Shown in pieces: positions 1 through 7,829 of a stretch of 37,168 nt of DNA (positions are counted from its first letter, which is position 1; each line of letters starts with the position of its first letter). Origin of the DNA: an uncultured Bacteroidales bacterium (GTDB lineage: Bacteria; Bacteroidota; Bacteroidia; Bacteroidales; UBA4417); the NCBI GenBank assembly GCA_903822525.1, contig CAIJPI010000081.1, forward strand, positions 1-37,168, written 5' to 3'. The notes under the pieces were generated by a model. It worked only from the letters and a program-made list of their open reading frames with translations, had not been told where the DNA came from and did not search any database. The position numbers were made by a program, and so were the translations under genes.

Positions 1-2
1 GT

Positions 3-320
3 ATTACTGCAATGGATATGGCAGTAGTAGTGTTGCAGGCAGAACCCCTTTGGGAGGAAAATCTTACAGTCATGCTGCAGCAACTCCTGGAAAGGAATAT
101 CCCTTCAGGTTTGATATTAAACAAGGTGAAAAAAGATTTACTATTTGTAAATAAAGTAAAGGCATACTGTGCTTTGCATTCCATAACTTTGCTGGGAATT
201 ATTGAGCATGATAAATGCCTTGAAGAAAGGCAAGGTACCGGTAACACGGAGGTTTCAGCAGAAATCGAAAAGGTATTTACCGGTATCTGGAATAATTTAT
301 CTGACATGCTTCCTGAATGA
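3..320 (+). CDS. MinD/ParA-like P-loop ATPase, C-terminal fragment (5' end outside window)
   Basis: The reading frame is open from the left edge of the window, so this is probably the C-terminal part of a longer protein; the internal ATG at 12 is not convincing as a true start. The visible ~105 residues fit the distal half of MinD-superfamily ATPases of the type often carrying an inserted ferredoxin domain. They show a hydrophobic strand followed by 'EP' (AVVVLQAEP), then a helix, then 'IPSGLILNKV', which resembles the conserved strand ending in an Asn-Lys nucleotide-base contact. 'LLGIIEHD' follows, resembling the 'lg.IP.d' strand, and then a C-terminal helix. The Walker A motif would lie upstream and cannot be seen. 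The next gene starts about 50 bases downstream on the same strand. The family assignment is tentative; other SIMIBI-class ATPases are possible. Confidence 0.5.
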   Translation: MTAMDMAVVVLQAEPLWEENLTVMLQQLLERNIPSGLILNKVKKDLLFVNKVKAYCALHSITLLGIIEHDKCLEERQGTGNTEVSAEIEKVFTGIWNNLSDMLPE

Positions 321-371
321 CAGCCTACCCATTTGAAACATACAGTAATAATCCTATATAATTGATTGCAA

Positions 372-1553
372 ATGAAAAACAAAAACATCGGTTTCAATTC
401 AAAACTTATCCATGGTGGAGAGTTTAATGATGCACTTGGAAGTGCTACAGTACCTATTTACCAGACTTCTACTTTTAAATTTAACAGTGCCGAACATGGC
501 GCCGCCTGCTTTGCCGGCGAAAGTGATGGTTATATTTATACAAGAATCGGGAATCCTACCATTCATGCGCTCGAAACATTATTGGCTGAACTCGAAAACG
601 GGTTTGGTGGAATTGCAACCAGTTCGGGTATGGGCGCCGTAAATACAGTATATGGAGCCATGCTTTCACAGGGCGATCATATTATTAGTTCAGCAGCTGT
701 ATATGGTCCTTCGAGGGTCGTACTCGAAACCTATTATAAAAAATTTGGCATCGATTCCTCTTTTGTTAATACTGCCGATATTGAGGAAGTACGCAGAGCT
801 ATAAGGCCTGAAACCAAATTGTTGTACATCGAAACACCATCGAATCCGACAATTGAAATTACCGATCTGAAAGCCTGCTGCGAACTTGCTCACGAATTCG
901 GGATAGCTGTGGCAGTTGACAATACCTTCTGTAGCCCATACCTGCAGCGCCCGCTTGAACTGGGTGCCGATATAGTGCTGCATTCACTCACCAAATTCAT
1001 TAACGGACATGCCGATATAGTTGGTGGAGTTGTAGTAGCCAAAGACGAGGCATTGTACAAGAAACTGAGGTCGGTTATGGTTACCCTTGGATTTAATATG
1101 GATCCGCATCAAGCTTATCTGGTTATCCGCGGTGTGAAGACCTTAAGCATTCGTATCGACAGGGCACAGGAATCAGCCATGAAAATTGCCACTTATCTTG
1201 AGAATCATCCTAAAATAAGCTGGGTCAGATTCCCCGGACTTGTTTCGCATCCCCAGCATGAGTTAGCAAAAACCCAGATGGACGGATTTGGAAGCATGAT
1301 AAGTTTTGAATTGAAAGGTGGAATTGAAGCCGGTCGAAAACTGATGAACAGTGTTCAGATGGCGATACTTGCCGTTTCACTCGGTGGCGTTGAAACGCTG
1401 ATACAGCATCCTGCTTCGATGACTCATTCAAAAGTTTCGGCCGAAGGGAAAGAAAAGGCCGGTATTACTGATGGACTTGTCAGGTATTCGGTTGGTATTG
1501 AAGATGTAGCCGACTTAATAGCCGACCTGGAGCAAGCGCTTGAAAAATCATAA
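372..1553 (+). CDS. PLP-dependent trans-sulfuration enzyme (methionine gamma-lyase / cystathionine gamma-synthase family)
   Basis: A cytosolic Cys/Met-metabolism PLP enzyme of 393 residues, the usual family length. The PLP-binding lysine is Lys208 in HSLTKFINGH, preceded by the cofactor-contacting Asp in 'VDNTFCSPYLQRPLELGAD'. The phosphate-binding 'TSSGMGA' segment and the C-terminal 'LIQHPASMTHS' substrate-carboxylate segment are also present. Overall it resembles L-methionine gamma-lyase, which splits methionine into methanethiol, 2-oxobutyrate and ammonia. However, the position of the reactive Cys of characterised gamma-lyases (YGC) reads Tyr-Gly-Pro, so cystathionine lyase/synthase or homocysteine-forming activity is equally possible. 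I chose the ATG at 372 (MKNKNIGFNSKLIHGG); a TTG two codons earlier would add only two residues. No Shine-Dalgarno is visible, as is common in this phylum. A hairpin terminator follows at 1599. Confidence 0.88.
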   Translation: MKNKNIGFNSKLIHGGEFNDALGSATVPIYQTSTFKFNSAEHGAACFAGESDGYIYTRIGNPTIHALETLLAELENGFGGIATSSGMGAVNTVYGAMLSQGDHIISSAAVYGPSRVVLETYYKKFGIDSSFVNTADIEEVRRAIRPETKLLYIETPSNPTIEITDLKACCELAHEFGIAVAVDNTFCSPYLQRPLELGADIVLHSLTKFINGHADIVGGVVVAKDEALYKKLRSVMVTLGFNMDPHQAYLVIRGVKTLSIRIDRAQESAMKIATYLENHPKISWVRFPGLVSHPQHELAKTQMDGFGSMISFELKGGIEAGRKLMNSVQMAILAVSLGGVETLIQHPASMTHSKVSAEGKEKAGITDGLVRYSVGIEDVADLIADLEQALEKS

Positions 1554-1598
1554 GCCAGGCGCAACAAACCATTATAATTGATTGTTTACAGTATACAG

Positions 1599-1623
1599 AA
1601 TCCGGCCTCAGCGCCGGATTTTT
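1599..1623 (+). terminator. Rho-independent terminator after the trans-sulfuration gene
   Basis: AATCCGGC (1599-1606) pairs perfectly with GCCGGATT (1613-1620) across a 6-base loop and is followed by a short T run. It sits 46 bases after the stop codon of the PLP enzyme and just before the next gene's promoter box. Confidence 0.75.
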
Positions 1624-1624
1624 G

Positions 1625-1632
1625 TATATTTG
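1625..1632 (+). promoter_or_regulatory. Candidate -7 box (TAnnTTTG) for the patatin gene
   Basis: TATATTTG matches the Bacteroidetes sigma-ABfr -7 consensus and lies 30 bases before the chosen ATG. No TTG-type -33 element is visible at the usual spacing, because that position is occupied by the upstream terminator stem. The box is therefore supported by motif and position only. Confidence 0.45.
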
Positions 1633-1661
1633 CACTTATATTTTTATATAAAGTTTTGTTT

Positions 1662-3965
1662 ATGAAAAAGTGGGGCTTTCTTTTCCTTTTTTATATTATT
1701 CTGAATGCGGCATGGCCACAAAAGGTTGCTGTTGTCCTGAGCGGGGGAGGGGCAAAGGGGGTCGCCCATATTGGCGTACTTCGCGCACTTGAGGAGAATG
1801 GGATTCCTATTGATTATATTGCCGGAACTTCGATGGGAGCAATTATCGGGGGCTTGTATGCAGCAGGTTATTCGCCTGACCAGATGCAACAACTCATCAA
1901 TTCCGAAGAGTTTACAAAATGGGTTTCAGGGACGCTTGACCTGCAGTACACCTATTTTTTCAGACATAGCCAGCCCGATCCATCGTGGCTGAGTTTCAGG
2001 TTTAAATATGACTCGATACTTCAGACTCAGTTGCCCACCAATATTGTTTCTCCCGTAAGGATGGATTTTGCATTTCTTGAACTTTTTTCGGAAGCTTCGG
2101 CAGTATCAGGATACGATTTCAACAAACTTATGGTTCCTTTCAGGTGTGTTGCATCCGACATTCGTCATAATAAGCCTTATATCATGAAGCAGGGCGATGT
2201 AGGTTCAGCAATAAGGGCTTCGATGACATACCCTTTTTATTTTAAACCTATCCGCATTGATGGTCGCTTGTTGTTCGATGGTGGAATGTATAATAATTTT
2301 CCTTCGGATGTGGTGATGGATGATTTTGCTCCCGACATTATTATCGGGAGTAAAGCTGTAGGTAACTATTCGCCTCCCAATGAGGATGATGTGGTATCGC
2401 AGCTCACAAGCATGCTGATGGGTGAAACGAAATTCAACCTGTATTGCGATGCCAGCGTTTTGATCGAGCCTGGTTTAAAAGATGTAAATGTGATCGATTT
2501 TTCAAATACCGAAGCATTTATCGATAGCGGGTATGTCGCGGCTTTGCGTCAGATTCCTCATATCCGGCAGTTTGTGGTAGCTAAGGTAACGCAGGCTATG
2601 CACGACAGTATAAGGAGTGTTTTTAACGATCGCAAGCCTGGATTAAAAGTGAACAGTGTTGAAGTCAGGGGTCTTCAGCAAGGCCAGGCCTTGTATGTTG
2701 CAAATGCCATCCTGGGGCAGGTGAGAGGTCGAAGATCGAATACCTACTATTCGCAGGACCTGAACCTGGATCAGGTAAAAACCGAATATTTTAAGGTGGT
2801 GGGTGAGAACAGGTTAAAGTCGTTCTATCCTTCAATGTACTTTGACACCATTTCGCAGAGGTTTAAATTCATTATTGATGCTCAGTACGAAAAGAGTCTT
2901 CAGGCTGATTTCGGCGGGAGTTTATCATCGGGTGCCACCAACGAAATTTTTCTTCAACTCCAATACAGCCTCTGGCGAAAGGTTGTCACTTCGGCAAAGT
3001 TTAACGGCTACTTTGGCCGTTTCTACAATTCAGCATTATTAGGCGGAAAAGTGGAAGTGCCGGGCAGAAAGCCTAAATATATCGAGGCCACTTATACTTT
3101 CAACCAGTTGAATTACTTCCGTACTAAATCCTTCTTTTTTATTGATGACACTCCTTTATTCCTTTATGAAAATAACACTCATTTCCGTGTTGATATGGGT
3201 TTCCCGGTAACCTATAAAGGAAAGATTGAAGCCGGGCTTACCTGGGGTACTAATCGTTCGGATTATTTCCAGACCAATACTGCCACCCAGGAGGACCGGG
3301 CTGACAGGACCAGATTTAATTTTTACAGCCCTTATGTTGAAATTGAATTCAATACGCTTAATCGCAAACAGTTCTCGAACCAGGGACACCGCATGTTTAC
3401 TTCGGTTCAGTTTGTAAGCGGACTCGAGAGGCATCAGGCAGGAAGTACCTCGCTGCTTTCGGGCGATTATACGAAGTACCATAATTACTTTGTTTTTAAA
3501 ATGAAGTACGACAGGTATTTCCGTCCCGGAAAAATATACCGTCCGGGAATTAATTTCGAAATTCAGGCCAATAGTCTCGAAAGTTTCAGGAACTATACCT
3601 CCACCACGCTTTATATGCCCAATTATACTCCTGTTTATGAGATGTCGACCATCTACCAGTCGGTATTCCGTCCGGCAGGTTATACGGCCCTAGGAATGCG
3701 TAATATTTTCACAGTAAGTAAGAATGTTGATTTCCGGCTCGAGGGTTTTTTGATGGCCCCCATCCGCGAGCTGAGCAGCAATGCGTTACAACAGGCTGTG
3801 AGCAGTAAGCTTTTTCCTTCCTTGCATTATGTGTTGTCGGCAAGTTTTATGTATAGCACCCCTATAGGTCCTTTGAGCTCTTCCTTAAATTATTATGATG
3901 ACGGAACCCCCATTTCATTCTTTATTAATATAGGTTTCGTCATATTTAACCGTTCTGCTTTCTGA
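1662..3965 (+). CDS. Outer-membrane patatin-like phospholipase with POTRA and BamA-like barrel (PlpD-like)
   Basis: 767 residues in three parts. An N-terminal signal peptide (residues 1-20, MKKWGFLFLF then AAWPQ) precedes a patatin domain. That domain has the oxyanion hole VVLSGGGAKG (24-33), the nucleophile Ser57 in GTSMG and the catalytic Asp206 in FDGGMYNNFP, so the Ser-Asp dyad is intact. A POTRA-like segment starts near residue 326, and the rest is a long beta-rich region ending in Phe, as expected of a BamA/TamA-type outer-membrane barrel. This is the layout of type Vd secretion proteins such as PlpD. By family, the passenger hydrolyses phospholipid acyl esters; whether it stays attached is unknown. 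The longest frame starts at a TTG (1578) that precedes the terminator and promoter box, so the ATG at 1662, directly before the signal peptide, is preferred. Transcription appears to be independent of the upstream gene. Confidence 0.9.
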   Translation: MKKWGFLFLFYIILNAAWPQKVAVVLSGGGAKGVAHIGVLRALEENGIPIDYIAGTSMGAIIGGLYAAGYSPDQMQQLINSEEFTKWVSGTLDLQYTYFFRHSQPDPSWLSFRFKYDSILQTQLPTNIVSPVRMDFAFLELFSEASAVSGYDFNKLMVPFRCVASDIRHNKPYIMKQGDVGSAIRASMTYPFYFKPIRIDGRLLFDGGMYNNFPSDVVMDDFAPDIIIGSKAVGNYSPPNEDDVVSQLTSMLMGETKFNLYCDASVLIEPGLKDVNVIDFSNTEAFIDSGYVAALRQIPHIRQFVVAKVTQAMHDSIRSVFNDRKPGLKVNSVEVRGLQQGQALYVANAILGQVRGRRSNTYYSQDLNLDQVKTEYFKVVGENRLKSFYPSMYFDTISQRFKFIIDAQYEKSLQADFGGSLSSGATNEIFLQLQYSLWRKVVTSAKFNGYFGRFYNSALLGGKVEVPGRKPKYIEATYTFNQLNYFRTKSFFFIDDTPLFLYENNTHFRVDMGFPVTYKGKIEAGLTWGTNRSDYFQTNTATQEDRADRTRFNFYSPYVEIEFNTLNRKQFSNQGHRMFTSVQFVSGLERHQAGSTSLLSGDYTKYHNYFVFKMKYDRYFRPGKIYRPGINFEIQANSLESFRNYTSTTLYMPNYTPVYEMSTIYQSVFRPAGYTALGMRNIFTVSKNVDFRLEGFLMAPIRELSSNALQQAVSSKLFPSLHYVLSASFMYSTPIGPLSSSLNYYDDGTPISFFINIGFVIFNRSAF

Positions 3966-4033
3966 AGCTTTCCTTAGCGCGCGTAAGCATTGGGTTACCA
4001 TTCCGAATTTATTATTGATCAAAACCCTTTAAA

Positions 4034-4065
4034 TTGACCTACTAAAGGAAATGTTATTAAATTTG
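4034..4065 (+). promoter_or_regulatory. Bacteroidetes-type promoter for the DUF349 gene
   Basis: TTG (4034-4036) and TAAATTTG (4058-4065) are separated by 21 bases, matching the -33/-7 architecture of sigma-ABfr promoters. Transcription would start around 4070-4073, giving a leader of about 135 bases. Confidence 0.6.
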
Positions 4066-4069
4066 CACT

Positions 4070-4087
4070 CCCTATCAAAGCATAGGG
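4070..4087 (+). promoter_or_regulatory. Hairpin at the predicted 5' end of the DUF349 transcript
   Basis: CCCTAT (4070-4075) pairs perfectly with ATAGGG (4082-4087) across a 6-base loop. It begins almost exactly where transcription is expected to start, so the mRNA would carry a 5'-terminal stem-loop. This may protect the mRNA; I see no recognisable riboswitch. Confidence 0.4.
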
Positions 4088-4206
4088 ATTCTTGATGAAC
4101 TGATATTTTTCGAAAGAGAAACACACATACTACCGCTTTTTCAGTGAAAGAATCTGCGGGATTTATTTAAACCTGATCAATAGTTTAATTACTAACTCAT
4201 CAACAA

Positions 4207-6471
4207 ATGGAATCTACCAAACATCCCGATCAAAATCCTGAAGAAGTTCCAATGCTTAACCAGGAGGAGAATTCACAGCAGGAAAATGCTGTTATCACAG
4301 TTGACGAATCCATATCACCAGTCGAAAATGCTTCTTCCGCTCCCGAAATGCTTGCCGAAGCTGAAGTGATTGAAGAACCAGAAGTGGTTGCTGAAACTGA
4401 AGCGGTTGAAGAACCAGAAGTGGTTGCCGAAACTGAAGTAGTTGCCGAAGTTGAAGTAGTTGCCGAAGCCGAAGTGGTTGCTGAAGCCGAAGTGGTTACC
4501 GAAGTTGAAGTAGTTGAAGAACCAGAAGTGGTTGCCGAAGCTGAAGTAGTTGCCGAAGCCGAAGTGGTTGCCGAAGCTGAAGTGGTTGCTGAAGTTGAAG
4601 TGGTTGCCGAAGCCGAAGTGGTTGCCGAAGCTGAAGTGGTTGCTGAAGCTGAAGTGGTTGCAAAGACTGTAGTGGCAGAAACTGCCGATGAAGCGGAAAC
4701 CATTGATGAGGTTATTGAAGCCGAAGTGGCTGCTGCCGAAACAGGTGATATTGATTACGGTCACATGAGCCGCGAACAACTTGTTAGTCTGCTCGAGGAA
4801 ACTGTGCACAATGAGGATGTTAATGAAATAAAATCAAAAGTCGCCCAGATTAAGGTGGCTTACCTGGCACTTGCCAATAAGGAACGCCAGGAAATGTATC
4901 AGAATGCAGCTGCCAGCGAAGAGGCAGAGAATTTTGAGATTGTAGATCCCCTCGAAGATCGTTATAAAGCTGCATTTGGCATCTATAAACATAACAAATT
5001 CCGTTTCACCGAGGACCAGGAGAAGATTAAAGTTCATAACCTGGAAGCCAAAAAGAAGATACTTGATGAGCTGAAAGTGCTGATCAATTCGGAAGAAACG
5101 CTCAAAAAGACATACGATGAGTTCAAAGCTTTGCAGGATCAGTGGAAGGGTATCGGAATGGTCCCAAAAACTGAAGCACAGGGCTTATGGCAGAACTATC
5201 ATTTCCTGATCGAAAAGTTTTTTGATAAGGTAAAAATTAATAAAGAACTCAAAGACCTGGATCTCCGCAAAAACCTGGAGCGCAAAATTGAAATGTGCGA
5301 AAAGGCTGAAGAACTTGTTCTTGAGTCTTCCATTTCACAGTCGTTCAAACGCCTGCAGGAACTCCACGAAGAGTGGAAAGAAATTGGCCCTGTTGCCCAG
5401 GATAAACGGGAAGAAGTTTGGGATCGTTTTAAAACTGCGACTGAAAAAATAAATGACCGTCGTCACGAGTTCTACAAGCAAATACAGGGTGACCTTGATG
5501 CTAATTACGCTGCCAAAGGGCTGCTATGCGAAAAAGCAGAGCAACTGGTAGCCAGCGAATTTAACTCTATCAAGCAATGGCAGGACAGTACACAGCAGGT
5601 TAACGAACTGCTTAAAATGTGGAAATCTGTTGGACAGGCTCCTCAAAAAGTGAATAACGAAATCTGGAACCGTTTTAAAGCCCAACTTGATCTCTATTTT
5701 TCGAATAAAAAAGAATATTTCGGCAAGCTGAAAGATCAGCAGCTCAATAACTATAATCTGAAAGTTGAACTCTGCCTTCAGGCTGAGTCGCATAAGATGA
5801 GCACCGACTGGAAAAATTCGTCACGCGAGCTTATCCGCCTTCAGGACGAATGGAAAAAGATAGGTCCGGTTCCCCGTAAACACAGCGAGAAAATATGGAA
5901 GCGATTCCGTACTGCCTGTGATGAATTTTTCAATACCAAGAACGAGTATTTTAAAGGACTTCAGGCAAGCGAAGGTGGAAATCTTCAGATCAAACTCGAT
6001 ATTATCAGCAAGCTCAATGCATTCGAATACAGCGACAACAGGCAGGAAAGCCTGACCAAGGTAAAAGAACTGCAGCGTCAGTGGATGGATACCGGGCATG
6101 TGCCTATTAAAGAAAAAGATCGTCTCCAGGCTGAATTTAAAGCTGCCGTGAATAAGATCTACGATAAACTGAAAGTGGATTCGCAGGAAGCCAGCCAGAT
6201 GAGTTTCCGCACACGCTACGAAAATGTCAAGGATCAGCCCGATGCAGGTCGTATCATAAATCGCGAAAGGACCGGTCTCCAGTCAAAAATCGATAGTCTT
6301 AAAGAAGAGATTTTGCTTTGGGAAAATAATATCGGATTCTTTGCCCGGTCGAAACAGGCTAACCTTCTGAAAGCTGAATTTGAAGCAAAAATCGCAAACG
6401 CCAAAGAAGAACTGGCTTCGCTCGAAGCGAAATCGAAGATTCTGAAAAACGTCGCCCGCGAGCAGCAATAA
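4207..6471 (+). CDS. DUF349-repeat protein with acidic hexapeptide-repeat N-terminus
   Basis: 754 residues with no signal peptide, so probably cytosolic. Residues 1-51 are acidic and probably disordered. Residues 52-153 form 17 tandem hexads of the form [A/V/T/P]EVVAE. From about residue 280 to 690 there are five DUF349 repeats, each with a central 'W..IG.vP......W..F' signature: QWKGIGMVP, EWKEIGPVA, MWKSVGQAP, EWKKIGPVP and QWMDTGHVP. The C-terminus (~690-754) is a charged coiled coil. DUF349 proteins are common in Bacteroidetes, but no biochemical role is established that I can state with confidence; the helical repeats suggest a scaffold. The gene has its own promoter, a ~135-base leader and a strong terminator, so it looks monocistronic. 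The start has no Shine-Dalgarno, but no other ATG gives a better N-terminus. Confidence 0.88.
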   Translation: MESTKHPDQNPEEVPMLNQEENSQQENAVITVDESISPVENASSAPEMLAEAEVIEEPEVVAETEAVEEPEVVAETEVVAEVEVVAEAEVVAEAEVVTEVEVVEEPEVVAEAEVVAEAEVVAEAEVVAEVEVVAEAEVVAEAEVVAEAEVVAKTVVAETADEAETIDEVIEAEVAAAETGDIDYGHMSREQLVSLLEETVHNEDVNEIKSKVAQIKVAYLALANKERQEMYQNAAASEEAENFEIVDPLEDRYKAAFGIYKHNKFRFTEDQEKIKVHNLEAKKKILDELKVLINSEETLKKTYDEFKALQDQWKGIGMVPKTEAQGLWQNYHFLIEKFFDKVKINKELKDLDLRKNLERKIEMCEKAEELVLESSISQSFKRLQELHEEWKEIGPVAQDKREEVWDRFKTATEKINDRRHEFYKQIQGDLDANYAAKGLLCEKAEQLVASEFNSIKQWQDSTQQVNELLKMWKSVGQAPQKVNNEIWNRFKAQLDLYFSNKKEYFGKLKDQQLNNYNLKVELCLQAESHKMSTDWKNSSRELIRLQDEWKKIGPVPRKHSEKIWKRFRTACDEFFNTKNEYFKGLQASEGGNLQIKLDIISKLNAFEYSDNRQESLTKVKELQRQWMDTGHVPIKEKDRLQAEFKAAVNKIYDKLKVDSQEASQMSFRTRYENVKDQPDAGRIINRERTGLQSKIDSLKEEILLWENNIGFFARSKQANLLKAEFEAKIANAKEELASLEAKSKILKNVAREQQ
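4360..4665 (+). repeat. In-frame 18-bp tandem repeat (17 hexapeptide units) in the DUF349 gene
   Basis: About 306 bases made of 18-base units such as GTTGCCGAAGCTGAAGTG, encoding acidic-hydrophobic hexads. Units differ mainly at the first residue (A, V, T or P) and by silent GCC/GCT and GTA/GTG changes. The unit length is a multiple of three, so gain or loss of units keeps the frame. It also keeps both antisense frames artificially open. Confidence 0.9.
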
Positions 6472-6476
6472 ATTTT

Positions 6477-6501
6477 AAAAGCCCCGTCAGGGGCTTTTTT
6501 T
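6477..6501 (+). terminator. Rho-independent terminator after the DUF349 gene
   Basis: AAAAGCCCC, loop GTCA, then GGGGCTTTT followed by more T residues: a GC-rich stem with a seven-T tail, starting 6 bases after the stop codon. Confidence 0.9.
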
Positions 6502-6682
6502 ATGATTTTTGCCGAGGAATAAAAAAACAACATTTGGGTTAATGTTTATCAGACAGTCTGCCTGCAAGATGAGGACTACTGCTTGAACTGTGATTGTTCT
6601 TTATACGGATTTGATCTTCTCTTCCTGTAATAATTGTGCCTCTCCGAACGTTGATACTATCTTCCTGATTCCATAATATGTT

Positions 6683-6690
6683 TATCTTTG
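6683..6690 (+). promoter_or_regulatory. TAnnTTTG box immediately upstream of aroC
   Basis: TATCTTTG matches the Bacteroidetes -7 consensus but ends only 4 bases before the aroC ATG. If it is used, the mRNA would be leaderless or nearly so. No -33 element is visible at 19-21 bases upstream, so it may be a chance match. Confidence 0.35.
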
Positions 6691-6694
6691 TTGT

Positions 6695-7777
6695 ATGTCA
6701 GCAAATACTTTCGGAACTCTTTTCAGACTAACCACTTTCGGAGAGTCACATGGTACTGCCCTGGGGGGTATTATTGATGGTTGTCCTGCGGGTCTGATCA
6801 TCGATGTTGAGTTTATTCAGCAGGAGTTGAACCGCAGGCGGCCCGGTCAATCCAATTTAACTACATCACGTGATGAAAGCGATGCCATTGAGATACTTTC
6901 GGGTGTTTTCGAAGGTCGTTCGACGGGTGCTCCTATAGCTTTCGAAATACGAAACCGCGATCATCACAGCTTTGATTACGATCACCTTCGTACTGCATAC
7001 CGGCCTTCGCATGCTGATTATACATACGATGTTAAATATGGTTTCCGCGATCACCGCGGTGGAGGCCGTTCGTCGGCACGCGAAACGCTTTCGCGTGTGG
7101 CCGGTGGTGCCGTGGCAAAACTTCTTCTGCAACATTCAGGAATTCGTGTAACAGCTTTTGTAAGCAGCATAGGCGGGATACATGCTTCAAACGTGCTAAC
7201 TGCCGGCCAACCCGAAGGTATTGAGTTAAGTCCGGTTCGTTGCCCTGATGCTGATGCTTCCGAAAAAATGGTTGAGTTGATTAACAGCCTGAAAGTAGAA
7301 GGTGACACCATTGGTGGGACCATTACCTGCATTATCAGCGGTGTGCCTCCCGGACTGGGTGAACCGGTATTCGATAAATTGCAGGCCGATCTGGCAAAAG
7401 CTGCCATGAGCATTAATACAGCAAAAGGGTTTGAGTATGGCGAAGGATTCAGGGCTGCTGCCATGCGAGGTTCGGAACACAACGATATTTTTGTTGCCGG
7501 TGGCGAAGAAGGAATAAAAACCGCGACCAACCATTCAGGTGGAATACAGGGTGGAATAAGCAATGGAAACGATATTGTGTTCAGAGTTGCTTTTAAACCA
7601 GTTGCTACCTTACAGCAATCGCAGCCTTCGGTAAACAGCAAGGGCGAAAATATAGTACTTGCCGCCAAAGGAAGGCATGATGTATGCGTTGTGCCGCGTG
7701 CTGTTCCAATAGTTGAAGCTATGGCTGCACTTGTTATTGCCGATCATCTGCTCCGGAACAGGTCAGCCCGCCTTTAA
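6695..7777 (+). CDS. aroC: Chorismate synthase
   Basis: 360 residues, the standard length. It catalyses the last shikimate step, converting 5-enolpyruvylshikimate-3-phosphate to chorismate with reduced FMN as cofactor, in the cytosol. The N-terminus [17 protein letters not shown] is the classic family signature and fixes the start at 6695. The other signatures are also intact: '[20 protein letters not shown]' near residues 117-136, and 'RGSEHND' with the downstream '[13 protein letters not shown]' FMN/substrate loop. No other aromatic-pathway gene is adjacent. The AsmA-like gene follows after 52 bases without a clear terminator, so read-through is possible. Confidence 0.97.
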   Translation: MSANTFGTLFRLTTFGESHGTALGGIIDGCPAGLIIDVEFIQQELNRRRPGQSNLTTSRDESDAIEILSGVFEGRSTGAPIAFEIRNRDHHSFDYDHLRTAYRPSHADYTYDVKYGFRDHRGGGRSSARETLSRVAGGAVAKLLLQHSGIRVTAFVSSIGGIHASNVLTAGQPEGIELSPVRCPDADASEKMVELINSLKVEGDTIGGTITCIISGVPPGLGEPVFDKLQADLAKAAMSINTAKGFEYGEGFRAAAMRGSEHNDIFVAGGEEGIKTATNHSGGIQGGISNGNDIVFRVAFKPVATLQQSQPSVNSKGENIVLAAKGRHDVCVVPRAVPIVEAMAALVIADHLLRNRSARL

Positions 7778-7829
7778 TACAATATAGCCAATTTGTAAAT
7801 TTATTTCTCAATCTGTAACTCTCTCAGCA

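Noticed and set aside
1578-1661. TTG at 1578 as the patatin start
   Set aside because: It would translate through a terminator and a promoter box and put 28 residues ahead of the signal peptide.
3975-3992. CTTAGCGCGCGTAAG as a terminator after the patatin gene
   Set aside because: The stem has only four clean pairs around a mismatch, and no T run follows.
4230-4809. Two long minus-strand frames rich in SATTSA and FGNHF repeats
   Set aside because: They are antisense translations of the 18-bp tandem repeat, which keeps all frames open; no start signal or signal peptide.
7051-7668. Minus-strand frame of 205 codons inside aroC
   Set aside because: aroC is fully conserved on the plus strand; the antisense protein has no recognisable features.
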